Shown: positions 44,894-54,200 of the stretch, piece after piece | Layout: every line of letters starts with the position of its first letter | Position numbering within the stretch: position 1 is the stretch's first letter | Source of the DNA: Acidovorax soli | Lineage (GTDB): Bacteria; Pseudomonadota; Gammaproteobacteria; Burkholderiales; Burkholderiaceae_C | Length of the DNA stretch: 64,000 nt | Direction: 5' to 3' | Assembly (NCBI RefSeq): GCF_014207955.1 | Contig: NZ_JACHLK010000019.1 | Location: 1-64,000 of the forward strand | The notes under the pieces: model-generated | The model's database searches: none | Told to the model about the DNA's origin: nothing | What the model saw: the letters and a program-made list of their open reading frames with translations, nothing else | Program-made: the position numbers and the translations under genes

Positions 44894-45259
44894 TCAGCCC
44901 GGCCCGGCCAGGTGCCCCTGCAGCACCGCAGGCACCTGCACCGGCAGGTCCAGCAGCCAGTAGCTCAGCGCCTTGCCATGGCTGTCGAGGTTGAGGGCGT
45001 CGTTCACGCCGCCGTCGAGCACGTCGTCGAGCACGAAGTTCATGGCCTGCAGTTGCGGCAGCACATAGCGCACCACCCGGCCCGGCTGGCGGTGTGCGAA
45101 ATGGCGCGCCACGGCGGCTTCGGTCACCTCGGCCAGCAGCACGTCCCACAACGCGGGGTGCCAGGCGATGACGCTGATGTTGGAGCGGTTGCCCTTGTCG
45201 CCCGTGCGGCTGTGCGCCAGGCGGTACAGGGGGACGGTGATGGTGGTGGTGTCGGTCAT
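44894..45259 (-). CDS. AtuA-associated protein (DUF4387-like C-terminal partner)
   Basis: 121 residues, all of it like the small domain that follows AtuA-type proteins: VPLYRLAHSRTGDKGNRSNISVIAWHPALWDVLLAEVTEAAVARHFAHRQPGRVVRYVLPQLQAMNFVLDDVLDGGVNDALNLDSHGKALSYWLLDLPV. Its start overlaps the AtuA-like stop as ATGA. It likely forms a complex with that protein. The activity is unproven. Confidence 0.85.
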   Translation of the reverse strand: MTDTTTITVPLYRLAHSRTGDKGNRSNISVIAWHPALWDVLLAEVTEAAVARHFAHRQPGRVVRYVLPQLQAMNFVLDDVLDGGVNDALNLDSHGKALSYWLLDLPVQVPAVLQGHLAGPG

Positions 45260-46638
45260 GCTGCGGCCCTCCCCTGCCCTGTGGCGTCGTCGAACATGCG
45301 GTAGCCCGTGGGCACGGCCTCGCGCGGCACCAGGCACGACACGGTGCCCAGGCGTGGCCGCATGGCCGTGCGCACCCCCCCGCCGCCTGCGGGGCCGCAG
45401 GTGTACAGGGCCGTCACCTCGCGCAGCAGGCGCTGGGCGCTGGCGTGGTCGCGGTGCTGCAGGGCCACGCGCAGGCGCACGTCGCGGGCATCGCCGCCCG
45501 CTCCATCGAGCCAGCGGCCGGCATCGTCGCCCAGCACGCTGGTCACGCCGATCAGGTCGATGCGCAGCGGGCCCAGCCCCGCCAGGCGCTCGCGCAGCAC
45601 CTCGCCCGCCAGGCGGGCGCGGGCCTCGGCGCGGGCGCCGGCGTACGAGATCTCGCCCTCGGCGAACCAGCCCGACTCGAAGCACACATTGACCTTGAGC
45701 GTGGCGGGCCGCGCATGGCCGCGCACGCCCTCCAGGCGCACGGCATCGGGGCCCACGGCGGTCACGCGGGTTTCGGTGATGTCGGCCACCACGTCGGGGG
45801 TCAGGTAGGCGGCGGGGTCGTGCAGCTCGTACAGCAGTTGCTCCTTGACCGTGCGCTCGTCGATGCGCCCGCCCGTGCCCGGGGGCTTGGTGATCGTGCA
45901 GTGGCCGTCGGCGTCGATCTCGGCAATGGGGTAACCCAGGCGGGCCATGCCGGGCACGTCCTTGTAGCCTGGGTCGGCAAAGTAGCCGCCCGTGACCTGG
46001 GCGCCGCATTCGAGCAAATGGCCGCACATGGTGGCGCGGGCCAGGCGGTCCCAATCGTCGTGGGCCCAGCCGTAGTGCGCCAGGGCCGGGCCCAGCACCA
46101 GCGAGGGGTCGGCCACACGGCCACAGACCACCACGTCGGCCCCCTCGCGCAACGCGCCGGCAATGGCCTGGGCGCCGATGTAGGCGTTGGCGCTGGCAAT
46201 GGTCTCGGTGGGCATGGCATCGCCCAAGGCGCCCTGCAGCAGCGCGCGGTGGGCGGGGCCGCTCAGGTCATCGCCCTGCACCACGGCCACGCGCGGGCGG
46301 CGCAGGCCCAGCTCGGCCGCCAGTTGCACGATGCGCCGGGCCGCACCCTCGGGGTTGGCAGCGCCGAAATTGCTCACGATGCGCACGCCGTGCGCCAGGC
46401 AGTCGCCCAGCACGGGGCGCAGCATGTCCACCAGCAGGGGTTCGTAACCCGCATCGGGGTCGGTGCGGCGGGCCAGTTGGGCCAGGGCCAGGGTGCGCTC
46501 GGCCAGGGTCTCGAAGATCAGCACAGCGGGCTTGCCGCTGGCGACCAGGGCCTGCACCACGGGTGCGGCAGCGTCCGTGCGGTCGCCCGAGAAGCCGGCG
46601 GCACAGCCGACCAGCAGGGGGGGTTGCTTGTTCACCAT
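45256..46638 (-). CDS. AtuA family protein (acyclic terpene/acid catabolism type)
   Basis: 460 residues with the AtuA pattern from the start (LLVGCAAGFSGDRTDAAAPVVQAL, SNFGAANPEGAARRIVQLAAELGL, VVCGRVADPSLVLGPALAHYGW). AtuA was named in Pseudomonas acyclic terpene utilisation, but relatives occur in many acid-degradation clusters, and this neighbourhood lacks the other atu genes, so terpene use is not implied. It is coupled to the small partner gene and divergent from a LysR gene that probably controls the block. Confidence 0.9.
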   Translation of the reverse strand: MVNKQPPLLVGCAAGFSGDRTDAAAPVVQALVASGKPAVLIFETLAERTLALAQLARRTDPDAGYEPLLVDMLRPVLGDCLAHGVRIVSNFGAANPEGAARRIVQLAAELGLRRPRVAVVQGDDLSGPAHRALLQGALGDAMPTETIASANAYIGAQAIAGALREGADVVVCGRVADPSLVLGPALAHYGWAHDDWDRLARATMCGHLLECGAQVTGGYFADPGYKDVPGMARLGYPIAEIDADGHCTITKPPGTGGRIDERTVKEQLLYELHDPAAYLTPDVVADITETRVTAVGPDAVRLEGVRGHARPATLKVNVCFESGWFAEGEISYAGARAEARARLAGEVLRERLAGLGPLRIDLIGVTSVLGDDAGRWLDGAGGDARDVRLRVALQHRDHASAQRLLREVTALYTCGPAGGGGVRTAMRPRLGTVSCLVPREAVPTGYRMFDDATGQGRAAA

Positions 46639-46696
46639 GGGGTGTGTTTGTCTCCTGGGCCGCACTGTAGGCAGCGGGTGTTATTCTGTGAAATAG

Positions 46697-46711
46697 ATTG
46701 TTGGTATCAAT
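46697..46711. promoter_or_regulatory. LysR-type operator candidate
   Basis: ATTG-N7-CAAT forms a 15-base T-N11-A motif in the 92-base divergent gap, 20 bases before the lysR start and 59 bases from the AtuA-like start. It is the kind of site a LysR regulator uses to control both directions. Confidence 0.5.
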
Positions 46712-46730
46712 CCATCCGTTTCGCAAATCA

Positions 46731-47636
46731 ATGAGCAGCCAGCACCACCTGTCTACCCGCCAGCTCGACGCCTTTCTGGCCCTGGCCGAGCAGCGCAACT
46801 TCACGCGCGCCGCCGCCCAGTGCCACCTGTCGCAGCCCGCGTTCAGCGCCCTGATCCGCGCGCTGGAGGACGACCTGGGCCTGCGCCTCTTCGACCGCAG
46901 CACGCGCCATGTGGACCTGACGGGCGAGGGCCAGAACTTTCTGGAGTCGGCCCGGCGCATCCGCGGCGAGATCACGGCCGCGCTGGCCGCCGTGCGCGAT
47001 GCCGCCACTTTGCAGCGCGGGCGTGTGGCCGTGGCGCTGCTGCCCTCGCTGGCCGCGGGCTGGCTACCCGGGGTGCTGGCGGCCTACCGCAGCGCCCACC
47101 CGGGCATCGAGATCGACATTGCCGACGTGCTGTCGGAGCCCTGCATCGAGCGCGTGGCCAGCGGCAAGGCCGACTTTGCGCTGGCCGCCATCCGCGCCGA
47201 TACGCCCGAGCTGCAGGCCGAGCCCTTTTGCAGCGACGACTTCCACCTGGTGTGCCCGGCCGACCACCCGCTGGCCCGGCGCAAGAAGCCCATCACCCCT
47301 GCCGACCTTGCGGGCTACCCCTTCATCCACCTGGCGCGCACCAGCAGCGTGCGCCAGTACCTGGAGGCGGCCTTTCACCCGCAGGGCATGCACACGCTGA
47401 TGGAGCTGGAGCAGCTGGCCAGCGTGATGGGCATGGTGCGCGCGGGCCTGGGCATCAGCGTGGTGCCGGCGCTCACGCTGTTCCACTTCGACCAGCCGGG
47501 TCTGGTCACCCGGCCGCTGGCCCTGCCCGGCCTGCTGCGCCAGATCTACCTGGTGCGCCGGCGCGACCGCAGCCTGTCGGTGGCGGCGCAGGCGCTGTAC
47601 ACGCTGGTCATGGCGCGGCGGCCGGGCACGGGGTAA
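46731..47636 (+). CDS. LysR family regulator, divergent from AtuA-like genes
   Basis: 301 residues. The DNA-binding part (LSTRQLDAFLALAEQRNFTRAAAQCHLSQPAFSALIRALEDDLGLRLFDRSTRHVDLT) is followed by a CysB/CbbR-like ligand domain. It probably activates the AtuA-like, Bug and hydrolase genes when the substrate or a CoA derivative is present. The ATG giving MSSQHHLS was taken; a TTG 11 codons upstream lies in the operator and is unlikely. Confidence 0.92.
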   Translation: MSSQHHLSTRQLDAFLALAEQRNFTRAAAQCHLSQPAFSALIRALEDDLGLRLFDRSTRHVDLTGEGQNFLESARRIRGEITAALAAVRDAATLQRGRVAVALLPSLAAGWLPGVLAAYRSAHPGIEIDIADVLSEPCIERVASGKADFALAAIRADTPELQAEPFCSDDFHLVCPADHPLARRKKPITPADLAGYPFIHLARTSSVRQYLEAAFHPQGMHTLMELEQLASVMGMVRAGLGISVVPALTLFHFDQPGLVTRPLALPGLLRQIYLVRRRDRSLSVAAQALYTLVMARRPGTG

Positions 47637-47759
47637 ACCCGCGCCCTGGTGGCCGGGCGGCATAGGCGCGCGCCTACAAGATTTTTGGACAAGTGTCTTT
47701 ATCATGGCCCGGAACCACGGTGCCACCCACCACCCCATCCCCCAGACCCACCGGCACCC

Positions 47760-50393
47760 ATGTCCATCGCCCTACCCACGATTCCGGCAACGGCCCAGGC
47801 CTCCCTCCTCTCCGCCGGTGGCGAAATGGCGGGGCTGATCGCCCGCTTCGACTGGTCCCGCACCGAGCTGGGCCCCATGGACCAGTGGCCCGCCCACCTT
47901 ACGCTGGCCCTGGCCAACATGCTGCGCTGCCCCATGCCCATTGCCACACTGTGGGGCGAGGTGGGCGTGCTGATCTACAACGACCCGTATGCCAAATTTG
48001 CCGGCGGGCGCCACCCGGGCCTGCTGGGCATGGAGATCCGCGAGGCCTGGCCCGAGGCAGCCGACCTCAACGACCGGGTGCTCAAGGTCTGCATGGCCGG
48101 AGGCACCCTGAACTACGAAGACCAGGAACTGAGCCTGAACCGCGACGGCGTGCACAAGCCGCTGTGGGTGGACCTGAACTACTCGCCCCTGGTGGACGAC
48201 CAGGGCACCCCCGTGGGCGCCATGGCCCTGGTGGTGGAGACCACCGACAAGGTGCTGGCCGACCGCCGCCTGCTGATGGAGCGCGAGCGCTTTGCCCAGC
48301 TGTTCGAGCAGTCGCCCAGCTTCATGGTGCTGCTGCAGGGGCCCACCCACCGCATCGAGCTGGCCAACCCCGGCTACCAGACGCTGGTGGGCGAGCGCAA
48401 CGTGCTGGGCCGCACGGTGGCCGAGGCCCTGCCCGAAGCGGCCGAGCAGGGTTACGTGGCCATGCTCGACGGCGTGTACGCCAGCGGCAAGGCCGCCACG
48501 GCCTATGGCGCGCGCTTCGACATCCGCCAGCATGCGGGCGAGCCTATCAGCGAGCGCTACCTGGACTTCGTGTACCAGCCCATCCGCGACGCGGCCGGCA
48601 CCGTGACCGGCATCTTCGTGGAAGGCCTGGACGTGACGGAGCGCGTGCTGGCCGAGACCAAGCGCGACGCGCTGATCGGCTTTACCAACGAGCTGCGCGT
48701 GCTGGGCAGCGTGGACGCCATCAGCCTGGCGGCCGCGCGCATTCTGGGCGAAACGCTCAAGGCCTGCCGCGCAGGCTACGGCACCATCGACCACGATGCC
48801 GAGACCTTTTCGGTCGAAAGCGACTGGACCCAGCCCGGCGTGGCGCCCTTGCAGGGCCTGCTGCACCTGCGCGACTTCGGCAGCTTCATCGACGACCACA
48901 AGCGCGACGAATTCGTGGCCATCGACGACGTGCGCGCCGACCCGCGCACGCTGGCCCAGGCCGCGCGGCTGGAGCCACTGCACGCCCGCGCCTTCATGAA
49001 CACCCCGCTGGTGGAGCAAGGCCGCCTGGTGGCCATGCTCTTTGTCACCAGCGACGAGGTGCGCCACTGGACGCAGGAGGAAATCGGCTTCATGCGCGAG
49101 ATCGCCGGGCGCACGCGCATCGCCACCGAGCGCGTGCGCAACGAACTGGCCCTGCGCGAGAACGAGGTCGCGCTGCGCGAGATGAACGAGTCGCTGGAGC
49201 GCAAGGTGAGCGAGCGCACGCACGAGCTGATGGAGGTGGAGGCCAAATTCCGCCAGTCGCAGAAGATGGAGGCCATAGGCCAGCTCACGGGCGGCATTGC
49301 GCACGACTTCAACAACCTGCTGGCGGGCATGAGCGCCAGCCTGCAGGTGCTGGAAAAGCGCCTGAACGCGAAGAATTTCGACAACACCGAGCGCTACATC
49401 GGCATGGCGCAAAGCTCGGTGCGGCGTGCGGCCTCGCTCACCCAGCGCCTGCTCGCCTTCTCACGCCGCCAGACGCTGGACCCGCGCCCCACCGACGTGA
49501 ACCGCCTGGTGGGCGGCATCGAGGAGATGGTGCGGCGCACGGTGGGCCCCTCGGTCGAAGTGGAAGTGGTGGGCGCTGGCGGCCTGTGGCTCACCCAGGT
49601 GGACCCCTCGCAGCTCGAAAACGCCGTGCTCAACCTGTGCATCAACGCACGCGATGCCATGGCCCCCAACGGCGGGCGCCTGACCATCGAAACCGCCAAC
49701 AAATGGCTGGACGACCGCGCCGCCGCCGAGCGCGAGCTGCCGCCCGGCCAGTACATCTCGCTGTGCGTGACCGACACCGGCGTGGGCATGGCGCCCGAGG
49801 TGATCGCGCGCGCCTTCGACCCGTTTTTCACCACCAAGCCCATGGGCCAGGGCACGGGGCTGGGTTTGTCGATGGTGTACGGCTTTGTGCGCCAATCGGG
49901 TGGGCAGGTGCGCATCTATTCCGAGCCCGGCCAGGGCACCACCATGTGCCTGTACCTGCCGCGCTATGTGGGCGATGCCGAGCAGGCCGGCCAAGACGCA
50001 CCGCCCAGTTTCGACCACCGCGCCGACGGCGAGGTAGTGCTGCTCATCGAGGACGAGGCCACCATCCGCGGCCTGATCGCCGAGGAGCTGGAAGACCTGG
50101 GCTACAACGTGATCTCGGTGGGCGACGGCCCGGCCGGCCTGCACGTACTGCAGTCCGGCCGCCGCATCGACCTGCTGCTGACCGACGTGGGCCTGCCGGG
50201 GGGATTGAACGGCCGCCAGGTGGCCGACGCGGGGCGGGTGACGCGGCCGGATCTGAAGGTGTTGTTCATCACCGGATATGCGGAGAACGCAGCCGTGGGC
50301 AATGGGCTGCTGGCGTTTGGGATGGAGGTGATCACCAAGCCGTTTGATGTGGCTGCCCTTGCCGCCAAGGTGCAGGAGATGATTGAGAGGTGA
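47760..50393 (+). CDS. hybrid histidine kinase (PAS-PAS-GAF-HisKA-HATPase-receiver)
   Basis: 877 residues, no membrane helix. A first PAS-like domain carries SRTELGPMDQWPAHLTLALANMLRCPMPIATLWGEVGVLIYNDPY; a second PAS begins near residue 180 (LFEQSPSFMVLLQGPTHRIELANP); a GAF domain spans about 310-470. The kinase core has GGIAHDFNN as H-box and HATPase motifs DTGVGMA and GTGLGLSMV. A C-terminal receiver has its aspartate in LLLTDVGLPGG. It is a cytosolic phosphorelay starter without an adjacent response regulator, so its output partner is elsewhere. Confidence 0.94.
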   Translation: MSIALPTIPATAQASLLSAGGEMAGLIARFDWSRTELGPMDQWPAHLTLALANMLRCPMPIATLWGEVGVLIYNDPYAKFAGGRHPGLLGMEIREAWPEAADLNDRVLKVCMAGGTLNYEDQELSLNRDGVHKPLWVDLNYSPLVDDQGTPVGAMALVVETTDKVLADRRLLMERERFAQLFEQSPSFMVLLQGPTHRIELANPGYQTLVGERNVLGRTVAEALPEAAEQGYVAMLDGVYASGKAATAYGARFDIRQHAGEPISERYLDFVYQPIRDAAGTVTGIFVEGLDVTERVLAETKRDALIGFTNELRVLGSVDAISLAAARILGETLKACRAGYGTIDHDAETFSVESDWTQPGVAPLQGLLHLRDFGSFIDDHKRDEFVAIDDVRADPRTLAQAARLEPLHARAFMNTPLVEQGRLVAMLFVTSDEVRHWTQEEIGFMREIAGRTRIATERVRNELALRENEVALREMNESLERKVSERTHELMEVEAKFRQSQKMEAIGQLTGGIAHDFNNLLAGMSASLQVLEKRLNAKNFDNTERYIGMAQSSVRRAASLTQRLLAFSRRQTLDPRPTDVNRLVGGIEEMVRRTVGPSVEVEVVGAGGLWLTQVDPSQLENAVLNLCINARDAMAPNGGRLTIETANKWLDDRAAAERELPPGQYISLCVTDTGVGMAPEVIARAFDPFFTTKPMGQGTGLGLSMVYGFVRQSGGQVRIYSEPGQGTTMCLYLPRYVGDAEQAGQDAPPSFDHRADGEVVLLIEDEATIRGLIAEELEDLGYNVISVGDGPAGLHVLQSGRRIDLLLTDVGLPGGLNGRQVADAGRVTRPDLKVLFITGYAENAAVGNGLLAFGMEVITKPFDVAALAAKVQEMIER

Positions 50394-50633
50394 ACAATCA
50401 ATGCTGCCGGTCAATCCCAACCATGTGTCACCTTGAATTGTGGAAGGTCTGCAGATCTCCAAGGCTGACCTGCAATACACCCAAGACAATAGCGCTTAGG
50501 TGAATGCATCCGGGACCTGGCCCCACCTCCCAACCCCGCCAAAGAGAACCTTCTTGATGAGATGACTCAGGTCGTCCCCTGGGCGGCGCTGGCGACTTAG
50601 GGCCGAGCAGCATGAACGCGAATCAGCCAAAGC
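50394..50633. other. intergenic, nothing recognised
   Basis: About 240 bases between the hybrid kinase and the tRNA-Asn scar. GC content falls here compared with the gene to the left. Short open frames show no family resemblance. No promoter or hairpin stands out. Confidence 0.5.
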
Positions 50634-50661
50634 AAAAAGGCCACCCCGAAGGGTAGCCTTT
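50634..50661 (-). terminator. tRNA-Asn transcript terminator
   Basis: On the minus strand AAGGCTACCC and GGGTGGCCTT pair (one G:U) around a TTCG tetraloop and are followed by five T residues. It lies 15 bases beyond the 3' end of the tRNA-Asn fragment and is the terminator of the original tRNA gene. Confidence 0.85.
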
Positions 50662-50675
50662 GTACTGCCAATGAA

Positions 50676-50724
50676 TGGCTCCTCGACCTGGGCTCGAACC
50701 AGGGACCTACGGATTAACAGTCCA
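50676..50724 (-). tRNA. 3' fragment of tRNA-Asn (attachment-site scar)
   Basis: Read on the minus strand it runs from the anticodon stem (GGACTGTTAATCC, anticodon GTT) through the T arm (GGTTCGAGCCC) and acceptor strand to the encoded CCA (GGTCGAGGAGCCA). The first 28 or so bases of the tRNA are missing: sequence identity ends abruptly inside the anticodon stem, where many integrases cut. It cannot be a functional tRNA. It marks one end of integrated DNA lying to its right. An intact tRNA-Asn was not found elsewhere in the window. Confidence 0.85.
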
Positions 50725-50897
50725 GATGGCCGGCCGGGATGTCCCCTCGCAAGCTGAAGTTTGGAAGGGGTTTTGGCAATCCCTTGCGGCGGCCATTCCT
50801 CAGCCGACCCTATGCCGACCCTGACCGCTATATGCTGCTTCCAAAGAGCGGAAAACTCGATCTGAACAATGGGCTAGGCGCGTCCGTGCCGAGCCTT
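50725..50897. other. junction sequence right of the tRNA scar
   Basis: About 170 bases of non-tRNA sequence follow the scar. A plus-strand frame of 62 codons exists (50739-50927) but has no recognisable domain and no convincing start signal. No integrase gene or decayed integrase could be recognised here. Confidence 0.4.
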
Positions 50898-51203
50898 TCA
50901 CGAGCGTCCAGCAGCTCGTACATCTGACTCGTGCTTTACGCCACCTCCGTCAATACGGCAGCACCACTTTGCAACTCTTCCCCAATTTACGCCGTCCGGT
51001 CTTCTTTCTACTAGCCCTTGAGCAATCAAATTATCAGGCAAACCGTCATCATCGATATCAGCCTCATAGATGTAGACAAGAAGGCCTTCGCTTAAATGCA
51101 CTGTCTTACCCGAAGAATCCTCTCGAAAATCCGTCTTTGACAGCAAAACCAAATCAGGTGCCAGCATCTCATTGAAATCCACACTAATACGATTTTCCGT
51201 CAT
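50898..51203 (-). CDS. small protein downstream of the Rhs gene, candidate immunity protein
   Basis: 101 residues, acidic, soluble (SVDFNEMLAPDLVLLSKTDFREDSSGKTVHL, VYIYEADIDDDGLPDNLIAQGLVERR). The family is not recognised. It starts 9 bases after the stop of the Rhs gene on the same strand, the position in which cognate immunity genes are normally encoded. Its base composition is lower in GC than the core genes, like the end of the Rhs gene. Immunity function is inferred from position only. Confidence 0.6.
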   Translation of the reverse strand: MTENRISVDFNEMLAPDLVLLSKTDFREDSSGKTVHLSEGLLVYIYEADIDDDGLPDNLIAQGLVERRPDGVNWGRVAKWCCRIDGGGVKHESDVRAAGRS

Positions 51204-51212
51204 TTTAGACCC

Positions 51213-54200
51213 TTACTTTCGCTGATCTTTAGGCACAGGATTTTTTACTACTGGTGTAAAAAGAAGCTCTAATTGCCGGGCAGTCAATCCATCCACAGTG
51301 GCATGATTTGGGTTATAAGGTGTCCCATCAAGAGTTATTCTGCCACCAGCAGCGCGAATACTATCAACAGTGGTCACTCCGACTTGGTTATTTTTAAATC
51401 GGGCGGCTAATTCTTCAACTGTCGCCCCCGGTCGGCATTGCGTAGAAACTCCACTCAAAGTCCCATCTGCTGAGCGCGAAACTCCGGAGCCATTCGCGAA
51501 GAGGTCTGCAGTGCACTGTCCCCCACGGCAAACAAGTGCAGAGCCGGGAGGGGACTGGATATCGGATCGACCGCTACGACTGGGTAACTGTGGTGGAGGC
51601 AAGACAGCACCGCCCCCTCCGCCCTCAAGAGTCATAAGAGCCTGAGGATTTAATCTTACCAGCCCATCAGGGTCGATCAAGTTCAGGGCATTTGCATCTA
51701 CATATCCGAATCGATTGAACCCACCCTCCAGCCCAATCGGATCGGCCTGCGTATACCTCCCCCGCTCCGCACTGTAGCTGCGGAAGTAGTTGTAGTGAAG
51801 CCCGCTTTCTTTGTCGTAGTACTGCCCCGGGTAGCGCAGGTTGAAGGTCACCTCGGGAATGGTCGTCGCGCCCGTGGTGGGGTTGGTGGTTGCGTCGGTG
51901 AAGCGCTTCGATCCCAGGGTGGGCTGTTCGTCGCCGAAGGCGCTGTAGGCCCATTGCCAGGCCACCTGGCCGTCGGGCTGGGTCAACTTGCGGGGCGTGT
52001 TCAGGTGGTCGCTGTGCACGGCATACGCCACTCCATTGACGATGGCGGCAATGGGCATGGGGCCGTTGGCCGTGGGCAGGTAGATGTACTGGGTGGTGCC
52101 GCTGCTGGCACTGCCGCCCATGCCGTATTCGCCCAGCAGGGTGCCGTCTTGGCCGTAGACATATGCGAAGCCAAGCTTTTGCGCGTCGCTGCTGCCGGGG
52201 CTCCACAGGCGGGTGAAGAATTCATACGCGGTCTGGATGAAGCCCTTGTCTTGTTCCTTCTCTGCCTCCTCCTGGTCTTCGGGGTCGGCCAGGAGGTTGT
52301 TGAGATTCTTGCCGCTGGTGGTCGATCCTGACCCGCCGCTGGCGAACAGCGGTTCGGTCTTGAACACGCGCTGGCCCAGGGCGTTGTGGGCGTACTGGGT
52401 GCTGGGGGCGTCTGCGCCTGTGCCGGTGGTGACTTTTTCCAGGCGTTCCTGGCTGTCGTATTGGAAGGTACGCAGGCCGTCGTTCAGCAGGTCGCCGGCG
52501 GCGTTGTATTGGTAGCTGACGCTGGTGTTGGAAGTGCTGGCGCCCGTTTGCGTTTGGCTGAAGCCGGTCTGGCGGTTGGCCGTGAGCGTGTAGGTGCGGT
52601 TGGTGGTGGTGCCTGCGCGCTGTTGGCTGCTGGTGGTGCGGTTGCCGTTGGCGTCGTAGGTGTAGGTGACGGTGTTGGCGGCATTGCCGGCGGCCACCTG
52701 TTTGGTGAAGCCGGTGATGCGGCCTGCGCGGTTGTAGGTCACCGTCCACGTGGCCGGGGCCTGGGTGACGGTGTTGGCCTGGGCATCGGTGCTGGCCGGT
52801 TGCATCAGGCTCTGGGTGAGGCTGGTGATGCGGCCTGCGGCGTCGTAGGTGTAGCTGCTGAACTCGGTGTTGGTGAGTTGGCCTGCGGTGTTGTAGCTGC
52901 GGCTGGCGGGAATGGCGGCTGCGCCGCCGGGCAGGCTCCAGCTCCAGCCGGTGGGCTGGCCCAAGGGACTCCAGGTGATGCCGCTGACCAAAGGCTGGCC
53001 GGCCCAGGTGAGGCCGGTGAGCTGACCGGTGGTGTCGTAGACGTTTTGCAGCACCTGGCCACCGGGATAGGTGGTGGAACTCAGCAGGCCCGTGGTGGGG
53101 TGGTAGCTGTAGGCCAGGGTGCGGGTGTCGTTGTTGATGAGCTTTTGGGTCTGGCTCACCACGCGGCCGTGCACGTCGCGCTGGTAGGTGGTGGTACCGC
53201 TGGCGTCTTCAATCTCGCTCAGGTAGCCCTTGCTCGTCGGGCTCTGGTCGTAGCGCAGGGTGGTGGTGCCACCGCTGTGCGTGATCGACGTGGGGCGGCC
53301 CAGCAGGTCACGCGTGATGGTGGTGGCCTGGCCCAGGGCGTTGGTGATGCTGGCGGGCAGGCCCAGGGCGTCGTACTGGGTGCTCTTGCTGCCGCTGTCG
53401 GGGCTGGATTCGCTGGTGGCGTTGCCCAGGGCGTCGCGGGTGTAAGTGGTGGTGACCTTGTTGTAGTCGATGACACCGGTTACCGCATCAAGTCCGTTGT
53501 AGACAAGCTGAGACCAGGAATTGGGTTGATCGCCAACATAGTTGACGCGGGCCAGGGCATCACGCCAATAGTCGTTCTGGATGGTAGACCCATTGACTGC
53601 CTGGGTGCTGGTCTGCAGGCGGCCCGAACGATCATAGGCATAGTTGGTCGGCGCGTTGCCCGCCCCGGTGGTCAGCGATGCCAGTCGATTGATATTGTTG
53701 ATGCTGCGCGAAAGCTTCCACGCCAGTTGCCCTTGGCTGTTGACCACTTCCTCGCTCAGGCGGTTGCCCATGTTATCGAGCACGTAGCTGCCGCTGTTGC
53801 CCCGGTTATCGGCCCAGCCGGTCAGGCGCTGCGCAGCGTCGTAGCTGTAGGTGATGGTGTGGCCATGGGGCAAGGTGGCCGTGAGCACCTGGCCACTCGG
53901 ACGGTAGGCGAGCGTAGTGACCTGGCCGCCCTGGTTGCTGGTGCGTATGCGGCCACGCGGGTCGTAGGTGTAGGTAGTGAGCAACCCGTTGGGGGCGGTG
54001 TGGGTAAGCACTCGGCCAGCACCGTCGTAAGTGTAGGTATCCAGATGACCCAGGGCGTTGGTGGTCTGGGTGAGGTTACCCTCGGCGTCATAGGCGTAGC
54101 TGGTGACACCACCGTTGGACTCGGTTTGCGTAGCAACGAGTTTGCTGGGGTGGTAAGTCCACTCGGTGGTGCGCACTGTGCCAGTGGCGGCATCGGTGAC

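Noticed and set aside
50676-50724. Functional tRNA-Asn gene
   Set aside because: The acceptor 5' strand, D arm and 5' half of the anticodon stem are missing, so it cannot fold into a tRNA.
50739-50927. 62-codon plus-strand frame next to the tRNA scar
   Set aside because: No ribosome-binding site, no family resemblance, and it overlaps the end of the small Rhs-linked gene.
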